Shown here: positions 1 to 12,144 of the stretch, piece by piece
Position numbering within the stretch: the stretch's first letter is position 1
How the letters are laid out: each line of letters opens with the position of its first letter
Origin: Bolinopsis microptera
Lineage: Eukaryota; Ctenophora; Tentaculata; Lobata; Bolinopsidae
Length of the DNA stretch: 64,000 nucleotides
Assembly: GCF_026151205.1 (NCBI RefSeq)
Contig: NC_087078.1
Coordinates: 16,571,118-16,635,117, forward strand
Direction: 5' to 3'
Translations under genes and position numbers: made by a program
The notes under the pieces: generated by a model
Told to the model about the DNA's origin: nothing
The model's database searches: none
Seen by the model: the letters and a program-made list of their open reading frames with translations, nothing else

Positions 1-1
1 A

Positions 2-2264
2 TTGATTTCACTCATCTCCACAAAGGAAGAGGAGGGAGAACTGATAGTCAAGTTCTTGGAAGAGATGGATTACGGATACATGGACATTTGGTATCATGAA
101 CTGTCAAAAGAAATCGCGGATCACATATCCAAAGGATATTTAAGTGAAAATGGTCGTTGTGGCAGGACTCAAGGAATGTTCAAAACGCCTGAAGAGAATA
201 ATCACTTATTAAAGGATTATTATGGCCCTACAAAAAGTCGGCAACTGTACAACTCTTTCTTCAAAACAGTAAATCTCTGTCAACGGAATGGCTGAAATAT
301 GTAACCGAAAATTTAGGATTTAGGAACAAGATTTATGTTACGGGCACCTCAAATGGCAGGGATATTTACCACAAGGAATACAGCGACGTTTTAAGAAGCC
401 TCAACGGCAGCGACGACACTGTCATCTATCCTCTTTCAGCTCTAATTAACACTCAGCTATCTCATCTTAACAACGATCTGGCTTACCCATGGGAAGAGCA
501 GGGTCATGAGCTGGACGAACTATATCGAAAAAGCCAACTTTTACGAGATGAGGATGGTTGTGCCGATGGCTGCCAAACAACCAGCTGGACACCCCATGTG
601 GTTGCAGGAACTAAAATCATAGTCAGAGCGTTACAAGACAACTTGGAGAACAACCCTGAGTCTTCAAACTGCTCATCGGTGACAGAATTTCGTAGGCGGA
701 TCTTCGAAACGATCGTCAACGAAACAAGAGAGGTTGAAGTGGAACTGGATAAAAATGTCACTCTGAAAGTTAGCTTTAAAGGAAGGACAATATCGTCGCC
801 CACTAAACTAGGAATCTACAGGAGCAAGACAAACGATTACCATATTCTTGGGGAGGTATCTCCAGAGTTGTTAAAGGTAACCAATTATCCTCTTTTCCAA
901 AATATCTCGCATTATGAGAAGAGATGTTCAGTGGACTGTCTTCCAGGAACTTACAGCTTCTACAAGACCGTGGCCGATCTTACCATTCTCCCTTGCTGCT
1001 GGGAATGTAAAAGATGTTCACCCAATCAATTTTCCAACCAAACTAATCAACACAGATGCCACAAATGTGAAGCAACGAAACAACAAATGAAGATAGAGCT
1101 GGGTGTCGGGATGTGAAAGTTATCTACATAAAACCAACCTCTGGTATTTTTATGGGTGGACTAACGCTCGCAATAATTGGGATAGTCTTGGTAGCCTTAA
1201 CAGTTTTCCTGGTCTGGAAAAATGAGAAAAGGCCAGTCATCAAGGCCTCGGAACCGGGTTACTTGTACACTATTCTAGCATCGATAGCTATCGGCTTTGT
1301 AGGAAGCATCATGCCATTACTTAAACCAAATCAGTTAGTATGCAGTATGGAATATGTTATCATGATTGTTTCTTTGACATTGATCACGACAAATCTTTTG
1401 TGGAAGTGTATTAAGATCCATGCAATATTCGCAGCAGCAAACTCCTTCCAGAGACCTAAGTTTGAGATGGCTCTGAAGCAAGCTGGATATGTCTTTTTAA
1501 ACGGTGTTTCGCTGGCTTTTGTCACTGTTGTGATGTTAATCGATCGATTTGGAACCGGGCCTGGGTTGAGGTTTGAGGATTATAAAGAAGACGACCATGA
1601 GCCTATATATCCCAGGTGCAGTCTGAGGCGTGGATACCGGGGAGCTATCAGCGTCCTCCCCTTGTCTCTCCCACTCGTCTACTTTCTTGCCACCCTCATT
1701 TTCGTCTTCAAGATGAGAAAGTTTCCCCATAATTTTCGGGAAACTTTGAACATTCTAGGGGCCACCCTGATAGTCACCTTCTGCTGTGTGATGTTCCTCA
1801 GTGGTTACAGCGTCTCTCCTCCCGAAACACGGGCTCTGCTCCGATCTGTTATCATCTATATAACTTACCTTGCATTCCTTATCTGCTTGTTCCTACCCAA
1901 AGTGATTGTTCTGGTACAAAAAGATGTCGATACAGAAGAGGAGAAACGAATTATCAAAGAGTCACTTCAAGTTTTTGCGAGCAGGGCAAGTGGAAAGGGA
2001 TCAAGATTGTCAGTTATAAGCGTTGCTACGCCCATCAATTCGCCTAAGAACTCACCTAAGAATTCGCTGATGCCTTCACCAGCGCTTGGTGGTAAAAGAT
2101 CTCAAGCATCAGTATCTCCAACCGCAACTCCTTGTAGTATACGAAAAGGCGAGGCTTCCCAGTCTATGGCTCAGGCAGGAGGTCGCACTCGTCCAAGACA
2201 AGTTAGTTTTTCCATAAGCGTTGCTTCGCCCATCAATCCGCCCAAGAAACTACACAATAATTAA
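2..2264 (+). pseudogene. Class C GPCR, tandem copy 1 (5' end outside window, two frameshifts)
   Basis: This is the 3' part of a class C G-protein-coupled receptor. It has the second half of the Venus-flytrap ligand domain (to about 880), a nine-cysteine NCD3G-type linker (about 925-1110), seven hydrophobic helices (about 1130-1920) with the family's FLPK motif after helix 7, and a Ser/Pro-rich tail with repeated SPKNS blocks. Against copies 2 and 3 one base is missing near 238 (run of A before GTCGG) and one near 1068 (TGTGAAGC where copy 2 has TGTCGAAGC), so the reading passes through three frames. The body is otherwise almost identical to its neighbours. The loop between helices 4 and 5 (about 1555-1640) and the last ~15 residues differ. 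Either this copy decayed recently or the assembly carries two errors. The family call is firm; the pseudogene status is less so. Confidence 0.85.
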
Positions 2265-3629
2265 ATTTTACCGATAACTTCGATAGTGAAACCGCCAAGG
2301 TTTGTGTTGCAGAAGATGTTAAGTATCAGCAACTCCAATCGTTTCTCCTTGTAGTGGACATGACAGGATTTATCTAACTGTGGCTAAAACGATAGCTCTT
2401 TCTGATGATCTTGGGTCAGGAAAATTTCAGTGCTGAATGTTGATTGTTGAAGGACAATGGTAGAACTAGAAGACAGCAATGAGTTCAACAAAGATACTGA
2501 ATGAAAATAACAAAAAAAAAGATTTCATTTGCATTCTGGAGGGGGTTTTTTTAAACCTTTAAAACTAAGACAATTTTAAATATATTGAAATTTTTCTGAA
2601 CATTTTTTTTGGTTTCAAATATTTTCAAATACGAACATGAATGCTGAAGTCAGTTACATGACCTCATGGTTTTGTTACTTACACCATGGCCGCGAAAATC
2701 TGACCTACAAATTTATTTTAATTTCGATTTTTCAGCGGTCAGCTTTTCTCGGCCGTGCTCTAGTATCTTATTAATGTATTATATTGTATTAATTAATGTA
2801 TTATTACTGTATTATGTGGAATCTTTGAGACGCTGAAATAATTGAATACATCTATCTCTACTCGGACGTCAAAATTTGTATTTCATTCTGTCGTGCGGCG
2901 GCGAGGGTTGCAAAACAGGATTCGAAAGCAGCCATTCATGATATTTACCGGCTCGACGGCGTGCATCCCTGTAACACGCGAATTGAATCATAGCTCCCGA
3001 GACTCTAGTTACTCTTTTGTGGATCTGAAATGCAACGCAATCTCTTAATTATACCTTGGACACCAGAAACCTATTACATTTACATCCATATTAGCGTGAT
3101 GAATTACATTTAATCGGGTCGATGGTCATAGCTAGTGCAAAAACCTTGCTTCAGAACATAATCTGCGTTTCAATTTTCGAACGTGATGACCCCACGTCGC
3201 GTGGGAGACTGGATTATTATCCTTATTATAAACCAGAGTTACCTGGCACACTGGTGATTGGTATATCATGGACGAATAATGCACAATCAGGCCATAACAG
3301 CGATAAGATGTATTGTAGAACCTGCTTTTTCTGGTGTGACTTGGGGTACATGCTACATGTTAAGCAATGGACAGATTCAACGGTTAGACTCCCTCACTTT
3401 CATTCATACAATTAATGAACTAATTCAAGCACAATAAAGAAGTCATTAAACGTTTCCAACATTTTAATTGAATTGAATGATATCTCCAATAAAATCATCA
3501 CGTTTCAATGAAGCCGCTGTTGCAAAAATAATTGAAGGTTGGACAATAAGGTGAACCAATTTGACAATAAGCATATTAATATTATAAGCCTGCACACATC
3601 ACGAAACAATAGTCTAATATTTTGTTTAG
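2265..3629. other. Intergenic DNA with the duplicated 5' flank of the receptor gene
   Basis: There is no convincing coding exon here. The first few hundred bases after the copy 1 stop are likely 3' UTR. From about 3,205 to 3,629 the sequence matches 14,760-15,265 upstream of copy 3, so the tandem duplication unit includes the 5' flank and probably the promoter. The coding frame of the next exon is closed by a stop at 3610-3612, so the initiator codon must lie in an upstream exon I could not place. Confidence 0.5.
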
Positions 3630-6600
3630 GATTGCTCGCATCTGTTTAAAAACTGGACGCAAGCTGGCTCGGTTACCTCTACTTCTCAGTCTGCTACTGG
3701 CTTCCTGTGCCAGTTCAGCCTGTTCTGGTAGAGCTATAGATGAACCTATAGAATACCTAGATGGAGACTATATAGTGGCAGCGATATTTACGGTAGGCAG
3801 CTTCATACAAACGAGCCCGGACAACCAAACACATCCTGACGGATACTGTCTTAACTATACATCTAAAAAGTCTTTCTGGGGCATTCAGCGAGCCTTAACT
3901 TTCCGGAGAACAATGTTGGCAGAGAGGACTAAACTAAGGTATGATTCATATCTTTGTTTTATACCATTATAATTTTACGTGGGTAAACAGCCACCTGCCA
4001 CTTGGACACATATTACCGAGTATTGCATAGCCAATGATAACTAGTGTTTACAACGTTGTCTTGACCAAGGCATGGTGAAATGTGCCTGGCCCAAACAGCT
4101 AGTCCTTGTCTCATCACAGGGATCGTTGGTGGAGATGAGGCTCGAACTTGAAACCTTTCGATTGCCAACCAAAACGCTGTTACCACAACACCAGCCCGTA
4201 GGCTTACTTAGGAGCAATAAATTTTGGCTACAAAAAGTTTAATTGCAAAACTTTTTGGGTACCAATATTTAAGGGGACATACACCAAAGCCTTTTTTGCC
4301 AGGACCCGCGATTTGACTACATATGATGAAAATACAGATAAAAACAATAAGATTTGATACATTACAAATTTTTTCGGGAAAAAAAACATTTTCTTTTTGG
4401 AAATTTTTTTCAATTTGGTAAAGTCTGTCACTGTCATACCGATATTTTAGTCATTAAAAAATTTTTTGGCTGATTTTCTACTGAAAATTATTTATAATCC
4501 TTACAAGAAGCCCTCAAAAGGATTATATAATTGAACAATAAATGATGAAGTAAGTATTTAGGTATTGTAAAAGTGACACTAAAAGTTTCGTCTCATCAAG
4601 CTGATTACGATTCTGTAAAAATTATTTCAAAAAAACTGAAACTTTTTGAGTTATATGCATTTCAAGCTTTAAATCTTTAATTTTTGGCCCTTTTTTACAT
4701 GAATTTTACTAAAAACTCAAAATGGAGAGAAATGCGGTTCTAAAAAGTTGGATATAATCATCAGCTACACTCAAAAGAATTTGTGAAGGGATATCTTATG
4801 ACCTGGGGTATTGATAAAATGTACAACTTTAATAGTAGGCAAAATTTTCAATTTTGCTTCTCGAACTTGTTCGGTCTGTAATTTCGTCAATTGTATAATC
4901 CTTTGGAGGGCTTCTTGTACGGATTGTGCATAATGTTCAGTAAAAAATCAGCTAAAAACCTTCAAAAATATCAAAAATATCGGTATTACAGTGACAGACT
5001 TTACCAAATTGAAAAACAATTCCAAAAAGAAAATAAATGCGCACTCTCAAAACAAGAAATGCGGCCGCTTTTCTTTTGTGGATGGCCGCTCAATGATCCG
5101 TGATGGCTTATTTTATTATATTCCATACAACCTACGTCCCCAGTCTCTGCAGTTTATAAGAATGCAGATATAGCGGAGTGACAGGCCGAGCGCCGCCCAG
5201 TTAATTCCATATTGAATTTGAAAATAGTGTATATTTTATTGTTTATTGTTTAACTTTATGCAACCTGACACGAATCTGTGCAAAATAGTAATACCAAAAA
5301 TAATAATAATAATATGCTATCAATTAGTGCCTAGTGGTAGTGGGATACGTAGTACGTATCCCACTACCACTAGGCACTAATTGACTAAGCTCTGAATCTG
5401 TGCTACTCTAATATAAATGGTAGGAAAAGCCATGGTGAAATTAACAATTTACTTGGTCAGTTCATATCAGCGCCACGCGACAACAACTATTTAATTCAGA
5501 ATATCTCACAAAATAACTTTGCGCAGGCTAGTTAGAAACGTGGCAACATATTGGCGCGCGGGCACGTACGTACGCAGGAACGACAGTCGCAAGCTACCAT
5601 ATACGAAAAAAAACCTCGTTTGCTAACCCTTGTCCTTGACTCTTTTGTGCCTTCGGCACAGGAGTCATGGATCGGGAAAAAATTGTTTAATATATCAAAT
5701 CTTATTGTTTTTATCTGTATTTTCATCATATGTAGTCAAATCACGGGTCCCGGCAAAAAGGCTTTGGTGTATATCCACTTAAGGGTGGGTTTTTTGTGAA
5801 ATTTGATATCGAGATAGCAATTGACCAAAAAACTAGTTGAGGGGGTTCCGGACTGTGGGTGCCCGCGGGATCGGATAGCCACGCCCATATTTGGTCCCAA
5901 ATATTTTGCCCAATTTTGCCAAATCACCTTAACATGCTCCAAACCATACTTTGGGGTGCTTTAGCTGTAGCTACTAATCTCCTGAACACAAATATAAAGT
6001 TTTGTCAAAATTGGATAAAAATTGGCTGAGTTATGAGCAAAATACTATATGACTATATTTGGGCATGTGGACCAATTTTGATAGATTTTTAGTCCATAAA
6101 TTAGTCAATTATCAATATTTTTGGATGAAACAAACTTCATGTGTAAGGTAAGCCTATACTGCACATTCTCTATGATTATCAGCTCAATATCTACCTAACT
6201 GTGTTCAAATAACCGCAAAAAATGTACAAAATCACCCATATCTCAGTTCGCGATATTCACAAAACTAATTTCGCTCAAAACAATAGAACTCGATAGGGTT
6301 TCAATATATTTTCATGAAATTTTCATGAAATTTTCAGAATCAACGTAGAATTGCATGTTGACCTTAAGTCTTGGAGTGGAATTTTGAGTTAGGCCTTTTT
6401 AAAAATTGGCGGCCAACTGCCAAATTCTTTTGATGAGTAGTATAAACTTACCTTACTTATAAAATTCGTTTCATCCAAGAATATTGATAATTGACCAATT
6501 TATGGGCTAAAATCTATCAAAATTGGTCCACATGCCCAAATATAGTCATATAATATTTTGCTCATAACTCAGCCAATTTTTATCCAATTTTGACAAAACT

Positions 6601-9600
6601 TTATATTTCTGTTCAGGAGATTAGTAGCTATAACTAAAGCACCCTATGGTTTTGAGCATGTTAAGGTGATTTGGCATAATTGGGACCAAATATGGGCGTG
6701 GCTGTCCCGTGGGCACCCGGAGTCTGGAACCCCCTCAAAAGTTTGGTCACAGGCCCTCTTTTGTTGGTCAATTGCTATCTCGAAATCAAATGTCACAAAA
6801 AATCAAGGTGAACCCCCTTAATTCAGAAATTTTGCAAATTATTATAATTTTGTTGACAAGTTGTCCTATAATGATAAGTTTTGGCAGCTTTGCATGATTG
6901 CATCATAATCAACAATATTATGCAAAACTTTGAAGTATTTACGGGTAACCCCCCCCCCCCCCCTAAAACGTCACCTGTTTTTTGGGCCCAAATTGCCGAG
7001 TTAGGGCTAAATTTACAGGGTTCTGAAGTGTCTAGGAATAATATTTAAACCTTTTTCTAGCCTGCCAGGAAGATTTGGAAATTTGAAAATAAAATCAGGT
7101 ACAATTTTTTTGACGTTGAAATAGAGTTAGTTTTAAAACACCACCCCTAAAATGTCATTTCTATATGTGTGATAATTACAAAATGTACAGGAGGCCTGAT
7201 TTATCTTTTGTCACTAGTATAGTACTATTTATTTTGTCTTATTAAAACATTAAGCTACTTGAAAACATTCACTCACTAAAGGAAGTACCTCAAAACCGTA
7301 GTCACCCCCTAAAATGTCACGAGCACCCAGCACCGACCCTAAAACGTCAGCTAAAACAGGTTGTGTAGCACTCAGAATGTTGCTCAATTATTAATTTTAA
7401 CCACTTCTGGGACAAATGTAACCTATTTCTGAGAGGTGTCGACCAGAATTTCTCTCTCTGTTGAAAAAAAAAATGGTGGAATTTAGTCAATTTACATTTT
7501 GTGACATTTTGGGGACTTTTTTTGAATACCCAGAACTTACAGCAAAACAGTAACTCAGTCAACAAAATGTACACCTGTAGTTAGATTAACTAGTTATAAA
7601 CTAACAATTGGCACAAAAGAAATGGATTCAATGTGATTTTAACCTTTTACTTGTGAAAATTGCATGTTTTAATTGCATTTTTTGGGATTTTTAACATCAT
7701 CCTGCATCTTGGTAATTTAAGTGACCTGTAGTTAACTAAGCCAACCCAGTAATCGATCTGACCTTCTCTATAGACTAGATTTGACTGCTTTTAGCAAAAT
7801 TGAATGTCAAAAACTACGGTTTTTGGTACTTACTAGTTTATGGTAAACCTATGATATGCCCCCTAAAATGTCATTTTTTTCTCCCCTAAAGTGTCAAATT
7901 TGTATTTTGTTCGCATGGTGTGCGATAAAAGCTCTTGTTTTGGAACCTGTTAATTATTAACAATTAACATCAACTATTAACGAAATGTGAGTATGCATTG
8001 CATCTTAGGAAAAGCCTGAGTAATTTGATCAGGTTAAAATGACATTTTAGGGGGGATAATTTGACATTTTAGGGGATGTTTTTTTGCGATTAATAAAATA
8101 AAACTAATTCCTTGAGCTGCCAAAGCTTTCCAATATTACCATTAGATGCTAAATATGATGTTTAATAGGCTGGTACCTCCATTTTATGGTGCTTGTAGTC
8201 TCAAAGCCAGAATATGATAAAATGACATTTTAGGGGGCGGCCAGGTGACATTTTAGGGGAGGGTAGTAATATTGAGTAATGTATAACTTTCCATATCTCC
8301 AGTCGAGTCATATGTACAAAGTTGCTAAAATATGTAAATATCACTATCCTAGACCAAAACTGAGTTAATATTAATGAATTCCAGAGGTATAAAATTGTGC
8401 GCTATTTTTCAAAAGTAAAAAATTCGTACAAAGTGAAAAAAATGCCCTTATGGCATCATTTAGATTCAATTTCAGGATGTGGCAGGGTCTGAATGATATT
8501 TTTTTATGTTTAGGAGTTACAAATGATTACGTAAGATACTTTCTAAGAAGATGGGATCCAATCAATCAAGAGTGGCGTTTTAGGGGTGGGTGACATTTTA
8601 GGGGGGGTTTACCCGTATGCTCTGCCAAAATTTAATAGGCCATTAAATCAGTGAGTTAGTCGCATAAAATTTGATTTCCACAATTTTAGTCAAGGAAATG
8701 TGACTTAATTTGTCGCAGACTAAATATGCATTCAGTTTATAATTTATTAGGAAAAATGCTTTCCAAGCCTCAACAAATTACAAGTTTAATCCAGTTTATA
8801 CCATTTAATAGTTAAATGTCTTCTATTTTGCTTGCTAATAGACTGAAAGTTAGTGCACATATTATGCATATGAACTAACTTAATATTTCACTCCAGATTA
8901 AAGGGGATCTCTCTGGGGTACGAGATTTACATCAACTGTGACAGTGGTATTGTCACAAACAGAATTTCTATCAAGCTCGCAACAAATGAAAAAGTTGTCG
9001 GCGTTATAGGGATCGACCACGGACTTTACTCCGAAATATTTGCACGGCAGACCACCTCGTTTTACATCCCAACGGTTACCTACATTTACAACGACAAAAC
9101 TCTGATGGATCAGAAACAGTTTCCAACATTGATTTCACTCATCTCCACAAAGGAAGAGGAGGGAGAACTGATAGTCAAGTTCTTGGAAGAGATGGATTAC
9201 GGATACATGGACATTTGGTATCATGAACTGTCAAAAGAAATTGCGGATCACATATCCAAAGGATATTTAAGTGAAAATGGTCGTTGTGGCAGGATTCAAG
9301 GAATGTTCAATACGCTTGAAGAGAACAATCACTTATTAAAGGATTATTATGATCCTACAAAAAGTTCGGCAACTGTACAACTCCTTCTTCAAAACATTAA
9401 ATCTGCATCAACAAAATGGCTTCAATATGTAACCGAAAATTTAGGATTTAGGAACAAGATTTATGTTACGGGCACCTCAAATGGCAGGGCTGTATACCAC
9501 AAGGAATACAGCGACATTTTAAGACGCCTCAACGGTAGCGACGACACTGTCATCTATCCTCTTTCAGCTCTAATTAACACTCAGCTATCTCATCTTAACA

Positions 9601-11504
9601 ACGATTTAGCTTACCCATGGGAAGAGCAGGGTCATGAGCTGGACGAACTATATCGAAAAAGCCAACTTTTACGAGATGAGGATGGTTGTGCCGATGGCTG
9701 CCAAACATCCAGCTGGACACCCCATGTGGTTGCAGGAACTAAAATCATAGTCAGAGCGTTACAAGACAACTTGGAGAACAACCCTGAGTCTTCAAACTGC
9801 TCATCGGTGACAGAATTTCGTAGGCAGATCTTCGAAACGATCGTCAACGAAACCAGAGAGATTGAAGTGGAACTGGATGCAAATGTCACTCTGAAAGTTA
9901 GCTTTAAAGGAAGGACAATATCGTCGCCCACTAAACTAGGAATCTACAGGAGCAAGACAGACGATCACCATATTCTTGGGGAGGTATCTCCAGAGTTGTT
10001 AAAGGTAACCAATTATCCTCTTTTCCAAAATATCTCGCATTATGAGAAGAGATGTTCGGTGGACTGTCTTCCGGGAACTTACAGCTTCTACAAGACCGTG
10101 GCCGATCTTACCATTCTCCCTTGCTGCTGGGAATGTAAAAGATGTTCACCCAATCAATTTTCCAACCAAACTAATCAACACAGATGCCACAAATGTCGAA
10201 GCAACGAAACAACAAATGAAGATAGAACTGGGTGCCGAAATGTGGAAATAATCTACATAAAAACAAGCTCTAATGTTTTTATCGGTGGAATCACGCTTGT
10301 AATAATTGGGATAGTGTTGGTAGCCTTAACAGTTGTTCTGGTCTGGAAAAATGAAGAAAGGCCAGTCATCAAGGCCTCGGAGCCGGGTTACATGTACACT
10401 ATTCTAGCTTCGATAGCTGTCGGCTTTTTGGGAAGCATCATGCCATTACTCGAGCCAAATCAGTTGGTATGCAGCATGGAATATGTGGTTATAATTATCT
10501 CTTCGACATTGATCACGACAAATCTTCTGTGGAAGTGTATTAAGATCCATGGCATATTCGCAGCAGCAAACTCCTTCCAGAGACCTAAGTTTGAGATGGC
10601 TCTGAAGCAAGCTGGACATGTCTTTTTAAACAGTGTTTCGCTGGCCTTTGTCACTGTTTTCCTGTTCATTGATGGATTTGGAACTGGGCCTGGCTGGAAG
10701 TTCCATATTCATCAAAAAGTTCACCATGCGCCCAGATACCCCAAGTGTTATCTGAGAAATGATTACCAAGGAGCTATCAGCGTCCTCCCCTTGTCTCTCC
10801 CACTCGTCTACTTTCTCGCCACCCTCATTTTTGTCTTCAAGATGAGAAAGTTTCCCCATAATTTTCGGGAAACTTTGAGCATTTTAGGGGCCACCCTGAT
10901 AGTCACCTTCTGCTGTGTGATGTTTCTCAGTGGCTACAGTGTCTCTCCTCCCGAAACACGGGCTCTGCTTCGATCTATTGTCATGTATGTAACTTACCTT
11001 GCATTTCTTCTGTGCCTGTTCCTGCCTAAAGTGATCATTCTGGTAAAAAAAGATGTCGATACAGAAGAGGAGAAGCGAATTATCCAAGAGTCACTTCGAG
11101 TTTTTTCAAGCAGGCCTACAAGAGCCAGTAGAACGGCGGGACAAAGATTGTCAGCAATAAGTGTTGCTACGCCCACCAATTCGCCCAAGAAATCGCCCAA
11201 GAATTCACCATCAAATTCGCTGAAGCCCTCACCAGCACTTGGTGTTAAAAGATCTCAAGTATCGGTATCTCCAACTGCAAGTCCTAGTAGTATACAAAAA
11301 GGCAAGGCTTCCCAGGCTATGGCCCAGGCAGGAGGTCGCACTCGTCCACGACAAGTTGGTACTCCCAAAAATACGATAAACCCTCCTCCAAACAAAGCAA
11401 CTTCGGTGCCAAAATTAGCTGTGACAGAATGGAGGAAGCGAACGACTAACGCGAACGTAAAGATACAAATTACTGTGGATAAAGATGAAGAAAACACGAA
11501 TTAA
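3630..11504 (+). CDS. Class C GPCR, tandem copy 2 (two exons seen, 5' exon not found)
   Basis: Exons are 3630-3938 and 8897-11504, joined by a phase-2 intron (AAG^GTATGA ... CTCCAG^ATTAAAG) that keeps the frame as RTKL-R-LKGISLGYEI, a typical first strand of a class C ligand domain. The first exon starts after TTTGTTTAG and holds a leucine-rich signal-peptide core (LLLSLLLASC), then the start of the Venus-flytrap domain. The second exon carries the rest of that domain, a cysteine-rich NCD3G linker (about 10,050-10,240), seven helices (about 10,270-11,050) with conserved IKASEPGYMYT after helix 1 and FLPK after helix 7, and a ~140-residue Ser/Pro/Thr tail. Expected role: plasma-membrane receptor for a small ligand such as an amino acid. 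The ligand cannot be read from sequence. Helix, linker and splice-site evidence agree; subfamily is unknown. No in-frame ATG precedes the signal peptide. Confidence 0.88.
4062..4200 (-). repeat. tRNA-derived SINE-like insertion
   Basis: Read on the minus strand, the segment begins GGGCTGGTGTTGTGG, a pol III A-box-like start. About 50 bases later it has AGTTCGAGCCTC, a clear B-box (GTTCGANNC). The spacing is that of a tRNA head. It interrupts intron sequence: copy 3 has the same flank up to CTTGACC and then differs. A functional tRNA is unlikely because I see no acceptor stem pairing, so a SINE is the better reading. Confidence 0.6.
4269..5782. mobile_element. Foldback element 1, TTAA-bordered, with long inverted arms
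   Basis: The left arm (4269-4535) is repeated in reverse complement by 4890-5040 plus 5665-5782. Both ends read TTAA then a GGGG- or GTGG-type start and share the block CACCAAAGCC. The loop is about 4536-4890. The right arm is split by some 620 bases of unrelated sequence (about 5040-5665). No transposase is present. TTAA borders with long arms suggest a non-autonomous piggyBac-type element, which is inference. Confidence 0.65.
5320..5384. repeat. Perfect 65-nt hairpin (32 + 1 + 32)
   Basis: Thirty-two bases from TCAATTAGTGCC to GGATACGTA are followed by one G and then their exact reverse complement. I found no mismatch reading both arms. It lies within the sequence that splits the right arm of foldback element 1. 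Confidence 0.9.
5779..6821. mobile_element. Foldback element 2, TTAA-bordered
   Basis: The arms are about 5783-6160 and 6445-6817 and are reverse complements with scattered differences; the loop is about 6160-6445. The ends are TTAA + GGGTGG and CCCCC + TTAA. Its left TTAA (5779-5782) is the same one that ends foldback element 1, so the two abut exactly. There is no coding capacity. Confidence 0.65.
6942..8615. mobile_element. TA-bordered element with 6 + 6 mirrored CCCTAAAATGTCA motifs
   Basis: The ends are inverted repeats (left CGGGTAA + C-run + CTAAAACGTCACC; right the reverse complement, ending TTACCCG) flanked by TA on both sides (6940-6941 and 8616-8617). Motif CCCCTAAAATGTCA occurs near 6957, 7144, 7305, 7337, 7858 and 7882 in forward orientation, then near 8040, 8061, 8222, 8245, 8575 and 8591 in reverse. 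No transposase ORF is present. It is probably a non-autonomous Tc1/mariner-like element, judged by the TA border only. Confidence 0.7.
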
Positions 11505-12144
11505 TTTGTATTGAATAAGGAACTTCTTTCTTATGTGAAACGGTTTGACCATAAAACCAAAGTTAAAAATGAAATAGCTTAAAACCTTGTTCCCGGGAAT
11601 TTTTTTTCTTATCTTGTTTCATGTGTGAATCATCTTAGATCTCTTAAATTTTAAGATAAACTTTTTCCGTTGTTTTACTTTAATTACTATTTACTAATAT
11701 AATCATTATTCATACCTTTTGAATTGAACTTGTAGTAAATTTTATGATTAACTCAAACTGAAGTTTGCTTTACTGAATTTGTTTACAAATGTGAAGTTTA
11801 CTCGTTTCTGAGATGAGAGACCAACATGACAAGGTAGTCATTGTCATTTCAATTCTATAAAATAGCGGGAATGTTGCTTTGTGCGCGTTCCAGAAGGAGG
11901 GGAAAACTCAGTGCCTCCAGGGGATGTATTCTCGGTCCCGTCTTGTCATTTGCCTATTATAGAACTATAGCCAGTGTTATTCTGCATTATTCTAACTTAT
12001 TCTGACTTAAGCTATTAACAACTGTGTTGAAATGAATTATCGACAACTGAGGAAGTAATTAGCCCGTTAGCCGCTTTAAATCATTATTTAATTAACTTAA
12101 TTAACTCAATTAACTTAATTTACTTAATTTAGTTTGTTGAGTTT
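11505..12144. other. 3' flank of GPCR copy 2, AT-rich
   Basis: The first ~450 bases are alignable by eye with the 3' flank of copy 3 (18,460-18,900), so they belong to the duplicated unit. From about 12,080 there is a short run of TTAACTTAATT-like repeats next to the LINE. No gene was seen. Confidence 0.5.

Noticed and set aside
3622-3629. TTG as start codon of the GPCR first exon
   Set aside because: The same bases form a good 3' splice site (TTTGTTTAG), and a non-AUG start directly before a signal peptide is less likely.
4062-4200. A functional tRNA gene on the minus strand
   Set aside because: A- and B-box-like words are present, but no acceptor-stem pairing or clear anticodon stem was found, and it interrupts an intron like a SINE.
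6949-6963. C-run as a telomere-like or microsatellite tract
   Set aside because: It is part of the inverted end of the mirrored element; the other end has a matching but shorter G-run.
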